A stretch of 64,000 nucleotides of DNA from Clostridiales bacterium (GTDB lineage Bacteria > Bacillota > Clostridia > Christensenellales > Aristaeellaceae): the NCBI GenBank assembly GCA_004557125.1, contig SFET01000014.1:1-64000 (forward strand), given 5' to 3'. The notes under the pieces were generated by a model that worked only from the letters and a program-made list of their open reading frames with translations, was not told the DNA's origin and did not search any database. This document shows positions 44,092 to 52,773 of this stretch, in pieces. A program made the position numbers and the translations under genes. Numbering within the stretch: position 1 is the first letter of the stretch; each line of letters starts with the position of its first letter.

Positions 44092-46428
44092 ATGGATTAT
44101 CGCTCGCTTCATATCAAGACGGTAACGGATCTCAGGCAGATCGCGAAGGATATGGGGGTCAAAATCCCCGCAAAGACCAACAAGGCGACGCTGGTGGAGA
44201 TCATTCTGGAGCATCAGGCGGCCCGGGCTGCAGCGGCGCAGGAAAAGCCTGTGCCCGCAGCGGTGCAGGCGAGCTCCACAGCGGATGCCGTGTCGGCCGA
44301 AGCACCGGCGCAGAAGGATCCGGAAAAGCCTGCTGCGGAGAAAAAGCCCGCCCGTCGCGGACGTCCGCGCAAGGAAGCGGCGGAGCGGCCGGAGGTAAAG
44401 CCTGCGGAGAAGGCCGACGCATCCGGGAAAGCAGACACCGCAGCGCCGGAGGTGCAGGCCACGCCGGTCCGTCGGAAGGCGGCCCGGGAGGGCAAGGTGA
44501 CGGAGCCTGAAGCGCAGCCTGCGGAGAAGGCCGACGCATCCGGGAAAGCAGACACCGCAGCGCCGGAGGTGCAGGCCGCGCCCGTCCGTCGGAAGGCGGC
44601 CCGGGAGGGCAAGGTGACGGGGCCTGAAGCGCAGCCTGCGGAGAAGGCCGACGCATCCGGGAAAGCAGACACCGCAGCACCGGAGGTGCAGGCCGCGCCC
44701 GTTCGCACGGAATCCGTCGCGCCGGCGGGCGTTGAGAATCCCGCACAGTCCACCGCGCCGGCTCAGGAGGCGTGCAGCGAGCGCCCGGCATACCAGCGCC
44801 CGATGAGCACCCAGCAGCGCATGGGTGCGCGCACACAGTCCGCACAGGGGCCGTACCGGCCGAATCCGCGCGGCGCAGCGCCGCAGCCGGGACGCGGCAT
44901 GAACCGCTTCGAGGGGGCCAATCCGCGCCCGCAGCGGAGCTATGAGGGCACCCAGGGCGGGTTCCGCCGCCCGGCAGAGGCCCAGCACAGCTATCGCCGC
45001 CCGGAGGATGGAAATCAGGGCTTCCGCCGCGCCGCAAACAGATATGAGGACGCGGGTCCGGCCTATCGCGGCGCGACAGCTTCGGAGGAGGGCAATGCCA
45101 ATCTCCGCCGCTCGGCGAATGGGGAGAATTCGATCCAGAGCGCGCCCGTGCGGACGGAGGATGCGCCGCAGGCCGCCGCGGAGGCGGTGCAGGGTGTGCG
45201 CACCAATGCCCTGGAGGCGTCGGAGCAGGTCCCTGCCATGGGGGAGGTCAATCCCGCGGTGCCGGACATGCTCATGAGCGGCGAGTGCGGTGACGGCGCG
45301 GGCATCCTGGAGATCCACTCCGACGGCTACGGCTTTCTGCGCGCGGAAAACTATCTGCCCGGCAACAGGGACGTGTACGTGTCGGCTGCGCAGATCCGCC
45401 GCTTCAACCTGCGCACCGGCGACTACGTGGTGGGCAAGACCCGCGCCCAGCAGGTGGGGGACCGCTCGGTGGGTCTGATCTACATCAGCGAGGTCAACGG
45501 TCAGACGCCGGACATGGCGCGCCGCCGCAGGCCCTTCGATTCGCTGGTGCCGGTGTACCCCGACGAACGGCTGCGTCTGGAGCGCGCGGGTGAGAAGGAC
45601 ATCTCGCTGCGGCTGATCGACATGATCGCGCCCATCGGCAAGGGCCAGCGCGGCATGATCGTCTCCCAGCCCAAGGCCGGCAAGACCACGCTGCTCAAGA
45701 AGATTGCCAACGCCATCACCGCCAACAATCCGGACGTGCACCTGATCGTGCTGCTGATTGACGAGCGCCCGGAGGAAGTGACCGACATGCGCCGCTCCAT
45801 TCAGGGCGAGGTGGTGTACTCCACCTTCGACGAGGCCCCGGAGAACCACACCCGGGTCTCCGAGATGGTGCTGGAGCGCGCTCAGCGGCTGGTGGAGCTG
45901 GGGAAGGACGTGGTGGTGCTGCTGGACTCCATCACCCGCCTGGCCCGCGCCTACAACCTGGTGATCCCGCCCACGGGGCGCTCGCTCTCCGGCGGACTGG
46001 ATCCGGGGGCGCTGTACAAGCCGAAGCGCTTCTTCGGCGCGGCCCGCAACATCGAGAACGGCGGCAGCCTGACCATCATCGCCACGGCGCTGGTGGACAC
46101 CGGCAGCCGCATGGACGACATCATCTTCGAGGAGTTCAAGGGCACCGGCAACATGGAGCTGCATCTGGACCGCAGCCTGTCCGACCGGCGCATCTTCCCG
46201 GCCATCGATCTGTACAGATCCGGCACGCGCCGCGAGGAGCTGCTGCTGGACAGGGAGGAACAGGAGGGCGTGTATCAGGTGCGGCGCATGCTGTCCAAGG
46301 GAAGTCCCCAGGAGGCCGCGGAGCAGCTGATCTCCCTGATGGATAAGACCAAGACCAACCGGGAATTCTTTCAGAAGCTCAAGGGCTGGCTGAGCGCCTG
46401 CGAAAAGGACGGCTTCACCATGCGATGA
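44092..46428 (+). CDS. rho: Transcription termination factor Rho with a long disordered insertion
   Basis: Rho is a hexameric RNA helicase that ends transcription. At 778 residues this one is far longer than the usual 420. The N-terminal helix bundle (1-45) and the cold-shock RNA-binding domain (about 390-460, with GILEIHSDGYGFLR and RDVYVSAAQIRRFNLRTGDYV) are separated by about 340 residues rich in A, E, P, K, then R, G, Q and N. The ATPase domain has QPKAGKTT (K531), LIDERPEEVTDM and the Q/R-loop GRSLSGGLDP. The first part of the insertion is encoded by 117-bp tandem repeats. The ATG follows AGGAGG. Confidence 0.96.
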   Translation: MDYRSLHIKTVTDLRQIAKDMGVKIPAKTNKATLVEIILEHQAARAAAAQEKPVPAAVQASSTADAVSAEAPAQKDPEKPAAEKKPARRGRPRKEAAERPEVKPAEKADASGKADTAAPEVQATPVRRKAAREGKVTEPEAQPAEKADASGKADTAAPEVQAAPVRRKAAREGKVTGPEAQPAEKADASGKADTAAPEVQAAPVRTESVAPAGVENPAQSTAPAQEACSERPAYQRPMSTQQRMGARTQSAQGPYRPNPRGAAPQPGRGMNRFEGANPRPQRSYEGTQGGFRRPAEAQHSYRRPEDGNQGFRRAANRYEDAGPAYRGATASEEGNANLRRSANGENSIQSAPVRTEDAPQAAAEAVQGVRTNALEASEQVPAMGEVNPAVPDMLMSGECGDGAGILEIHSDGYGFLRAENYLPGNRDVYVSAAQIRRFNLRTGDYVVGKTRAQQVGDRSVGLIYISEVNGQTPDMARRRRPFDSLVPVYPDERLRLERAGEKDISLRLIDMIAPIGKGQRGMIVSQPKAGKTTLLKKIANAITANNPDVHLIVLLIDERPEEVTDMRRSIQGEVVYSTFDEAPENHTRVSEMVLERAQRLVELGKDVVVLLDSITRLARAYNLVIPPTGRSLSGGLDPGALYKPKRFFGAARNIENGGSLTIIATALVDTGSRMDDIIFEEFKGTGNMELHLDRSLSDRRIFPAIDLYRSGTRREELLLDREEQEGVYQVRRMLSKGSPQEAAEQLISLMDKTKTNREFFQKLKGWLSACEKDGFTMR
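44401..44705 (+). repeat. 117-bp tandem repeat inside rho
   Basis: Copies start at 44401, 44518 and 44635, exactly 117 bases (39 codons) apart; the third is partial, to about 44705. They are nearly identical at DNA level, differing by only a few bases, so the expansion is recent. Each encodes AEKADASGKADTAAPEVQA followed by a basic VRRKAAREGK segment. Confidence 0.92.
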
Positions 46429-46432
46429 TCTG

Positions 46433-46457
46433 TGGCGGGGGAGTATCTCCCCCGCCA
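46433..46457 (+). terminator. Hairpin after rho
   Basis: TGGCGGGGGAG and its exact complement (46447-46457) around a TAT loop; no T run follows, so it may instead belong to the hairpin array that begins here. Confidence 0.5.
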
Positions 46458-46501
46458 CTACCACCCCCCTCAACGCACCGAAACCGTTGCGCCTTGACGC
46501 A

Positions 46502-46890
46502 CTGGCCGCTATGCGGAAAACCGCAGCGGCCAGCAGCGCGCCGAGGAATCCAAAGGATTCCCGGCGGCTGGTTGCAACCCGCTACGCGGGGAGCAACTGC
46601 TGTTGCGCAGGTTTCGGCAGCGCCGCCTAGAATCCGTAGGATTCTGGCGGGCTGGTCGCGCTTGCGCAAAGCGCAGTAGCGCGACTGCTTTCCAGATTTT
46701 GCTTGAATCCTCCGGATTCTGGTCGCAAAATCTGCAAAGAAGCGATTTTTCTGTAGCAGTCGCGCCTGCCATTGGAAAAGGCGCGACTGCTATGCCGACC
46801 ACGATTTGAATGCGAAAGGGCTGCGGCCCTCTCGCGCTCTCTTGGGCTTTTTCGACAGTCTGGGCGGCGGAGAAAACCTCCGCCGCTTCT
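46502..46890. repeat. Array of about nine hairpins upstream of the AraC-type gene
   Basis: Consecutive inverted repeats fill this stretch. CTGGCCGCT/AGCGGCCAG encloses GCGG/CCGC (46502-46533). GCCG-A-GGAATCC-AAA-GGATTCC-CGGC follows (about 46540-46567), then GTTGC..CCCGC/GCGGG..GCAAC (46571-46597). Next are CCGCC-T-AGAATCC-GTA-GGATTCT-GGCGG (about 46623-46650) and GTCGCGCT/AGCGCGAC around TGCGC/GCGCA (46655-46685). AGATTTTGC...GAATCC-TCC-GGATTC...GCAAAATCT (about 46694-46733), TAGCAGTCGCGCC/GGCGCGACTGCTA (46754-46792), AGGGC/GCCCT and GCGGCGGA/TCCGCCGC (to about 46888) complete it. Three share the core GAATCC-N3-GGATTC. No gene is seen here. Confidence 0.75.
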
Positions 46891-47013
46891 GCATTTTTGG
46901 AAATGGCAAAAAAGGTCGAGCGAAAAGGGCGGCGCTTTCCGTATAATATGGCTGTCGGTTCGGCAGGCTGCAGACCTGGCCGGGTCGATAAATCAAATCC
47001 GGAGGGGGAGAGC

Positions 47014-47889
47014 ATGAAGGAACAGATCCTGGCGGTGCAGCGCATGCAGGACTACATCGAGGCACATCTGGAGCAGGAGATCACGCCGGCGGATCTCGCC
47101 GGAGCGTCGATGTTTTCGCCCTGGCATTCCTACCGCCTGTTCAGGCAGTACACCGGCTGCACGCCGTCGGAGTACGTGCGCAGGCTGCGGCTGTCGAAAT
47201 CGGCGCTGAAGCTCAAGCGCGGCGCGCTGCGGGTGACCGATGCGGCCTATGCGCTGGGCTTCGGCAGCGTGGACGGCTACCAGCGGGCCTTTCTGAAGGA
47301 ATTCGGCTGCAATCCGGGGACCTACGCCCGAAATCCTGTGCCGATTCCGCTGTTCATCCCCTTCGGCGTAAAATTCCGCGAATTGAGAAGGGAAGCGATT
47401 GATTTGGAAAATTTGCAGAGCGTTTTTGTACAGATGACGGTGCGTCCGGCGCGCAAGGTGCTGATCCGCAGGGGTGTGAAGGCGGCGGACTACTTCTCCT
47501 ACTGTGGCGAGGTGGGCTGCGACCTGTGGGGGCTGCTCACGAGCATGGATTCCATCTGCGGCGAGCCGGTGGGCATGTGGCTGGACGCGGCGCACCGCGC
47601 GCCGGGCACGTCGGTCTACGTGCAGGGCGTGGAGGTCGCACCGGACTACGCCGGGGAGGTTCCGGAGGGCTTCGATGTGATCGATCTGCCCGAGGCCAGG
47701 TACCTGATGTTCCAGGGCGAGCCCTTCCGGGAGGAGGACTACTGCAGGGCCATTGAGGCGCTGCGGCTGGCGATGGATCGGTATGATCCCTCGCTCATCG
47801 GCTACAGCTGGGACGATACCACCCCCCGCATCCAGCTGGAACCCAAGGGAACACGCGGCTACATCGAGCTGCGGGCGGTGAGGCGGTGA
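47014..47889 (+). CDS. AraC-family regulator with GyrI-like effector domain
   Basis: A 291-residue regulator. Two helix-turn-helix motifs lie at the N-terminus (ITPADLAGASMFSPWHSYRL, then VTDAAYALGFGSVDGYQRAF with the family's F..F.GC.P). A GyrI-like small-molecule domain fills residues 125-291. The layout matches Rob/SoxS-like sensors of hydrophobic compounds. ATG 47014 follows GGAGGGGGAG; a TATAAT lies at 46942-46947 without a clear -35. It stands alone between two hairpin arrays. Confidence 0.9.
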   Translation: MKEQILAVQRMQDYIEAHLEQEITPADLAGASMFSPWHSYRLFRQYTGCTPSEYVRRLRLSKSALKLKRGALRVTDAAYALGFGSVDGYQRAFLKEFGCNPGTYARNPVPIPLFIPFGVKFRELRREAIDLENLQSVFVQMTVRPARKVLIRRGVKAADYFSYCGEVGCDLWGLLTSMDSICGEPVGMWLDAAHRAPGTSVYVQGVEVAPDYAGEVPEGFDVIDLPEARYLMFQGEPFREEDYCRAIEALRLAMDRYDPSLIGYSWDDTTPRIQLEPKGTRGYIELRAVRR

Positions 47890-47898
47890 GGCACCGCG

Positions 47899-48223
47899 GC
47901 CACATGCCTGTCGGCGTATAAGCGAACGAGTGCCTATCCCCATAGATCAGAGGGATAGGCACTCTGTGTTTCTTTCCTATACTTGGGATCGCTGTGAATC
48001 CGAAATCCAGTTTGGCAAGAATGGACTGGATTTCTTGCGTCCGGTTTTGGAGAATTGCCGTTTGGATTCGCTGTGCAAAGCCGCAGGGCGGGGTGCCCTC
48101 ACCCCGCCCTGCGGCTCGCCGTAGCCACATGCCTGTCGGCAGGCTGGGCCTGCAGCCGGTTGCCTGACGGCGTTAAAATCGAACGCATCCCTGCCCCGGT
48201 AAGAATGGGACAGGGATGCTGTG
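47899..48223. repeat. Second hairpin array, with direct repeats and a 16-bp perfect palindrome
   Basis: No gene lies between 47890 and 48236. AGTGCCTATCC/GGATAGGCACT (about 47929-47964) looks like the terminator of the AraC-type gene. AAATCCAGT/ACTGGATTT lies inside an outer GAATCC...GGATTC (about 47997-48069). GCCGCAGGGCGGGGTG (48080-48095) is exactly inverted at 48100-48115. GCATCCCTG/CAGGGATGC (about 48186-48223) probably ends the minus-strand carboxypeptidase gene. A 17-base direct repeat GCCACATGCCTGTCGGC is at 47899 and 48124. The 5' arm of the palindrome recurs at 61534 with one change. Confidence 0.75.
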
Positions 48224-48236
48224 TTTGGAGATGTAC

Positions 48237-49421
48237 TTACACCAGCACCCAGTGGCGCAGCAGCTTCTTCAGGTTGCCGTCGAAGCCCTTGATCTCCGAT
48301 GCGCTGGCGGCGACCATCGGCAGCTTTGCAAGCGTCCGACCATTCTGCTCCACCCGCACATAGCCGATCAGGTCGCCCACCGCCACCGGGGCTTCCACGC
48401 GCTCGGGAAGCTCCGGCACGAGGGAGATGTCCTGCTCACTGCCCTTGGTCACCAGCAGCGTCAGATCCCCGTCCAGAATGAGGCTCACGCTGTCGGGGCG
48501 GCCGCCCTGCACTGGCAGCGTGCCCTTGATCTTCGTGCCCTTCTGAGCCACCGGGTAGAGCCGGTAGTTGGCGAAGCCGTAATCGAACATCTCCGAGGCG
48601 ATTTCGAAGCGCTCCGAGCCGCTGGGCGCGCCCAGCACCACGGCGATTAGGCGCATGCCGCCGCGACGGGCGGTGGCGGAAATGCAGTAGAGCGCCTCGT
48701 CGGTGGAGCCGGTCTTGCCGCCGTCGCAGCCGTCGTAGAGCCGGATCAGCTTGTTGGTGTTGGTCAGCTGGGTCACGCGGCCGTCCCGCAGCATCGCCAT
48801 GGTCATGCGGGCCACGTCCCGGGCGCTGGTGTGCTGGCCCTCGGCGGGCAGACCCGTGCAGTTTACGAACTGCGTGTTCGCCATGCCCAGCTCCGCCGCC
48901 CGGGCGTTCATCTTATCCACGCACAGCGCTTCGGAGCCGTACATCAATTCCGCCAGCGCCACCGATGCGTCGTTGGCCGAGCCCACGATCATGCTCTTGA
49001 GCAGAATCTCCACCGTCTGAACCTCGCCGGTGTCCAGCAGCACCTGGGAGCCGCCCATGCCGGAGGCGCTTTCGGAGATGGTGACGCGCTGCTCCGGCGA
49101 GATCCTGCCCTGTTCGATGGCCTCCAGCGTCAGCAGGATCGTCATCACCTTGGTGACGGAGGCCACGGGCCGGGCTGCGTCGGCGTTCATCTCGAACAGA
49201 ATCTGCCCACTCTCCGGCTCCAGCAGCAGCGCGGCGGCGCAGTTCAGGTTCATGGGCGGGGTTTCCAGCAGCGGCGCCTGGGACAGCTCCGGAATGCCGT
49301 CCGAGGCCGAGGGCGCGCGCGTCGCTCCCGGCTCCGGCGTGGCGTACAGATCCAGCTCCTCTCCAAGACCGGCCCCCGCCAGCAGGCACAGCAGCATCGC
49401 CAGCGCAATGATCTTCTTCAC
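48237..49421 (-). CDS. D-alanyl-D-alanine carboxypeptidase (penicillin-binding, S11 family)
   Basis: A 394-residue secreted PBP5/DacF-type enzyme that trims the terminal D-alanine of peptidoglycan stem peptides. The signal peptide KKIIALAMLLCLLAGAGLG is followed by a short linker. Active-site motifs are ASVTK, SAN (VGSANDAS) and KTG (GGKTGST), and a C-terminal beta domain ends in a short amphipathic tail. The start is GTG 49421, seven bases after AGGAGG; longer upstream reading has no ribosome site. Confidence 0.93.
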   Translation of the reverse strand: MKKIIALAMLLCLLAGAGLGEELDLYATPEPGATRAPSASDGIPELSQAPLLETPPMNLNCAAALLLEPESGQILFEMNADAARPVASVTKVMTILLTLEAIEQGRISPEQRVTISESASGMGGSQVLLDTGEVQTVEILLKSMIVGSANDASVALAELMYGSEALCVDKMNARAAELGMANTQFVNCTGLPAEGQHTSARDVARMTMAMLRDGRVTQLTNTNKLIRLYDGCDGGKTGSTDEALYCISATARRGGMRLIAVVLGAPSGSERFEIASEMFDYGFANYRLYPVAQKGTKIKGTLPVQGGRPDSVSLILDGDLTLLVTKGSEQDISLVPELPERVEAPVAVGDLIGYVRVEQNGRTLAKLPMVAASASEIKGFDGNLKKLLRHWVLV

Positions 49422-49587
49422 AGCGATTCCTCCTCCGGATGCATTCTGCTCCATCCTATGCGGGCAAAATGGAAAACAGGATGCCCCGGCAGGATTTCCT
49501 CCAGCGCGCGGGCAGAGGGATTCTGCGGCGCGCCGCCTGCGTGGGAGGCCACGCGCGGTTCATTCCGCTGTGGCGCCGATCACCGCC

Positions 49588-49625
49588 GCAAAAACAAGCG
49601 CCGCGCGGCTCGTGCCGCGCGGCGC
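49588..49625 (-). terminator. Terminator of the 285-residue membrane protein gene
   Basis: On the minus strand a 12-bp perfect stem (49625-49614 with 49609-49598), ACGA loop and TTGTTTTTG. Confidence 0.85.
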
Positions 49626-49638
49626 TCGTGCGCATCGT

Positions 49639-50496
49639 TTACTTCTCCGGGAAGGTGATGACCTGGGCCAGATTGAGCATGTAGGCTTCTATCTCGTCGT
49701 CGGCAAGATAGAAGCTGTCGTCGCTGCCCTGGCGGTAGGCGTTCACGCCGATGGAGTGGCTGTCGTCCGCATCAATATACATGTTGATGTACTGATAGAA
49801 GGTGTTCGGCTCCGGCTCGGACGCGGCCTCTTCACCCTCAGCGGCGGTTTCCTCGGCGCCCTCGGTTTCGGCGGCATCCTCGACGGGCTCGCTCACCTCG
49901 GCGGGCTCGGTCTCCGCCGCATCCCCGGCGACTGCGCTGTCCTCGGTCTCCTCTGCGGGAGCGGCTTCCTCAGCGACGGCGTCGGGATCGTTCTCCTCGC
50001 GGTACTCGGAGAGGGTATAGTGGCAGATGTAGGCGGTATGGCCCTCGACCTCGGTCTCAATAACCTCGCCGACGGTGTCCGCATAGGGCTGATAGTAGGA
50101 CATCATGTAGCTCAGCGTGGTGGCGGCGTTGGAGACCGAGCCGGACACGGTGAAGTGGTCCATGGGATCGTTCTCATCCACGGGCGTGTAGGTGTTGTAG
50201 CCGGTGGGGGTATCAACGGAGACGGTGGACTCGCGGGTATAGCCGTCCAGATCCGTCACGGTGCCCAAGCGTACGAATTTGTCCGAGGACTTGGCAATGG
50301 CATTGGCGATGATGTCGTCGGCCTGCACATCCTTGGCCGCGATGTAGGGATTGTAGAGCACGTTGAACAGCACCACCGCCAGCACGATGACGGCGACGAT
50401 GACGATCAGCTCGATGATTTCCTTCTTCGTCAGGAAGGGTTTCTTCTTGACGGTCTTGCGGTAACCCTTGGATGCAGCGCTCGTTTTCTTTGCCAT
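49639..50496 (-). CDS. Membrane-anchored hypothetical protein with acidic linker
   Basis: A 285-residue protein I cannot name. A basic N-terminus (KKTSAASKGYRKTVKKK) precedes one membrane segment (IELIVIVAVIVLAVVLFNVL, about 28-47). The outside part has an N-terminal domain (50-165), a long low-complexity stretch of A, E and T (about 168-230) and a C-terminal domain (FYQYINMYIDADDSHSIG...). The ATG follows AAAGGAATG. It probably faces the cell wall. A monocistronic unit with its own promoter and terminator. Confidence 0.75.
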   Translation of the reverse strand: MAKKTSAASKGYRKTVKKKPFLTKKEIIELIVIVAVIVLAVVLFNVLYNPYIAAKDVQADDIIANAIAKSSDKFVRLGTVTDLDGYTRESTVSVDTPTGYNTYTPVDENDPMDHFTVSGSVSNAATTLSYMMSYYQPYADTVGEVIETEVEGHTAYICHYTLSEYREENDPDAVAEEAAPAEETEDSAVAGDAAETEPAEVSEPVEDAAETEGAEETAAEGEEAASEPEPNTFYQYINMYIDADDSHSIGVNAYRQGSDDSFYLADDEIEAYMLNLAQVITFPEK

Positions 50497-50534
50497 GGGG
50501 GGTTCATTCCTTTCAAAACAGATGATCTTTGTGT

Positions 50535-50543
50535 ATTATAACA
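50535..50543 (-). promoter_or_regulatory. Extended -10 promoter of the membrane protein gene
   Basis: On the minus strand TGTTATAAT, with TATAAT at 50540-50535; the -35 is poor. Confidence 0.5.
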
Positions 50544-50712
50544 CAGTTTGCGGCGATTGGTACAGACTTTTTTTACCTTTTCCACATCAAAATTTCGCAT
50601 ATTCCGGCGAAATTTCGGGATTCGGGTCCGGATCCGGAAATTGCGGCTGCATCTGTGACTGCCCGGGCGCGCAAAAGGCGCTTCCACAGGGAAGCGCCCG
50701 TTGCAGCGCGGC

Positions 50713-52476
50713 TCAGTCCGCGTAGTGAATGATGGAATCCGGGATCAGATACTCGTCCGCACCGCAGGCGGTACAGCCGGTCAGACCGTTGGCCAGGGCG
50801 TCGTCGCGCAGCACCAGGGTGTAGTCCCCGGTGAAGGCTTCGCATTCATCGGAGGTGTGGCACAGGCCACTCGCATCCTGCCACAGGCAGTGCTCGCCCA
50901 CCAGCTCCGGCAGCGGCGCCGCGCAGGTGTTGCAGCGCTTGTAGCCGTCCACGCATTCTGCCAGGGTGTAGGGCTTGGCGTTGGTCATGTTCTTGCAGGT
51001 GGTGTGCATGTGATACCACTTGCCGCTGCTGGTGTGGTAGACCGTGGCCTCGCCTGCGGCCTTCAGGGGCGTGGCGGGGGTGACGATCCGCGGCGTGGGG
51101 GAGGGGGAGGGCGTCGGCGTGGGTGTGGGCGTCGGGGTCGGCGTGGGCTCTGGCGTCGGGGTCGGCGTGGACGTCGGTTCCGGCGTGGCCGTGGGCTCCG
51201 GCGTGGGCGCAGGTGCGGTCACCGTGGGCGCGTTGCCGGCGGCGATCTGCGCAAGATACCGGTCCGCACCGCAGACGGCGCAGGCCTCGAGATCCGCTTC
51301 GATGGCGTCCTCGGCGCGCATCAGGTTCCACGCGCCCGCAAAGTCGGCGCAACCGTTGCTCAGGTGGGCGGTGCTGTTTTCATCGGTCCAGACGATGTAG
51401 GCCTCGTCCAGCAGCGCCTTGTCCGGCGTGTTGCACACGTTGCAGGGCTGCACGATGCTCGAGACGGTGTCGGCCAGGGTGTGCTCGTCGGCGGTCTTCA
51501 TGGAGCCGCACTGGGTGGTCATGTGGTAATACTTGCCGCTGCCTTCATTATAATAGACGATGGCTTCGGCGGCGGGCTTGACCTCAAAGACGGTGTTCTC
51601 CGGCGTGGGTTCGGGCGTGGGCCGCGCGGTGGGCAGGGCGCCGGCGTCGAGTGCGCCGCTGCGCATCAGCATGCCCGCCGCGATGGTCTCGCCTTCATCG
51701 GCCTGCGGCACATCCTCCGGAATGTAGATCGGAAGCGATGCGTCGCCCGCGTTCACGTAGACCTCCACGGTGGGGCGGGGCGTTGCCGACGGGGTCGCCG
51801 CGGCGGTTGCGGTGGTGTTGCTGAGGGGCGTAGAACCGGCCGCAACGCCGGGCGAGGAGGAAGCGGAGGGATCCGGCGCGACTTCATCGCTGCGGAAGCG
51901 CTCCGTCAGGGATTCAAACTGTGTGCGCGCCTTGTGCGCCAGAATCAGGCCGCTGTCGATGGTGTTGGCGATCTCCGGCTTGGCCTTCTCCCAGAGGGCC
52001 GCACCCAGATCCTGCGCGCCTTCATAGACCAGCTCCGCCCGGTCGGCAGCCACATCGGCTGCGTTCACCACCCAATCGGCAGCGACGTCCAGATAGCCGT
52101 TGATGCGGTCCTGCGCCGCGGTGTAGGCGGGGTTGCCGGTATTTACGGTGAGGGCGAAGACGATGAGGATGATGCTGGCCGCCAGGGTGACGATGCTGGT
52201 CAGCAGCTTGGTCAGCGCGCCCCAGCGCAGCCTGCGCCGCCACAGCAGCAGCAGACCCAGGGGCCATATGATCAGCAGCAGAAGCATCGTGACGAGCTTG
52301 TAGAAGAAGCCCGCGCGCCTGCGGCGGCGCTTCGGGGGCCGCTTGCCGCCGGCGTTGCCCGCGGAGGGGCCGTGGCCCGGGCGCTTCTCGGAGCGCATCA
52401 TGTAATCGCGTCCGCGGGCAAAGGCCTGGAGCAGCTCCATGCGGCGCGCCTGCGGGGTGGAAAGTACAGCCTGCAT
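50713..52476 (-). CDS. Membrane protein with four HX4C...CX2C modules and Pro/Thr linkers
   Basis: A 587-residue protein with an Arg-rich cytoplasmic start (KRPPKRRRRR, 45-54), two membrane segments (about 58-79 and 89-112), a helical region (115-195) and Ser/Thr/Pro-rich linkers. Outside it carries four related modules at about 304-350, 359-405, 475-520 and 529-575. Each has H-x4-C followed by C-x2-C: H318/C323/C345/C348, H371/C376/C399/C402, H489/C494/C515/C518, H540/C545/C568/C571. Modules 1 and 3 (GKYYHMTTQC, GKWYHMHTTC) are close to each other, as are 2 and 4. They resemble small extracellular metal-binding modules; function is unknown. ATG 52476 follows AAAGGTG. Confidence 0.78.
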   Translation of the reverse strand: MQAVLSTPQARRMELLQAFARGRDYMMRSEKRPGHGPSAGNAGGKRPPKRRRRRAGFFYKLVTMLLLLIIWPLGLLLLWRRRLRWGALTKLLTSIVTLAASIILIVFALTVNTGNPAYTAAQDRINGYLDVAADWVVNAADVAADRAELVYEGAQDLGAALWEKAKPEIANTIDSGLILAHKARTQFESLTERFRSDEVAPDPSASSSPGVAAGSTPLSNTTATAAATPSATPRPTVEVYVNAGDASLPIYIPEDVPQADEGETIAAGMLMRSGALDAGALPTARPTPEPTPENTVFEVKPAAEAIVYYNEGSGKYYHMTTQCGSMKTADEHTLADTVSSIVQPCNVCNTPDKALLDEAYIVWTDENSTAHLSNGCADFAGAWNLMRAEDAIEADLEACAVCGADRYLAQIAAGNAPTVTAPAPTPEPTATPEPTSTPTPTPEPTPTPTPTPTPTPSPSPTPRIVTPATPLKAAGEATVYHTSSGKWYHMHTTCKNMTNAKPYTLAECVDGYKRCNTCAAPLPELVGEHCLWQDASGLCHTSDECEAFTGDYTLVLRDDALANGLTGCTACGADEYLIPDSIIHYAD

Positions 52477-52553
52477 ATTGTAACACCTTTCGATTCGCAC
52501 AAACTTGCGAGACGGTTGAAAAACAATCCCCATGATTCCAATAAACCACATTT

Positions 52554-52582
52554 ATTATATCAGATGCAATGGAAATACACAA
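52554..52582 (-). promoter_or_regulatory. Promoter of the four-module membrane protein gene
   Basis: On the minus strand TTGTGT (52582-52577), 17 bases, TATAAT (52559-52554), preceded by TGA as an extended -10. Confidence 0.6.
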
Positions 52583-52773
52583 ACGACAACATTGTGACGA
52601 AACCGGTCGCAATGCGGTGCTTTCCTGCCGGATCTGCCAATCTTTGGTCAAACTTTGATCTGTTTTTGAAACTTAACGCAATTTATAGCAGGAATATAGG
52701 AGACAAGAGAGAATTTATGAACTTGGGTTCCATTGGTTTTTTGCTATACATTTTGCAGTATGGAGGGAAAAAT

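Noticed and set aside
44401..44705. Tandem repeats as a CRISPR array
   Set aside because: The repeats are contiguous 117-bp units in frame within rho, without spacers.
43255..46473. A 1072-codon minus-strand frame across the methyltransferase and rho
   Set aside because: Shadow of rho and its repeats; no ribosome site and biased composition.
51080..51200. GGCGTGGGTGTGGGCGTCGG-type repeats as a mini-satellite locus
   Set aside because: They simply encode the (TP)n linker of the minus-strand membrane protein.
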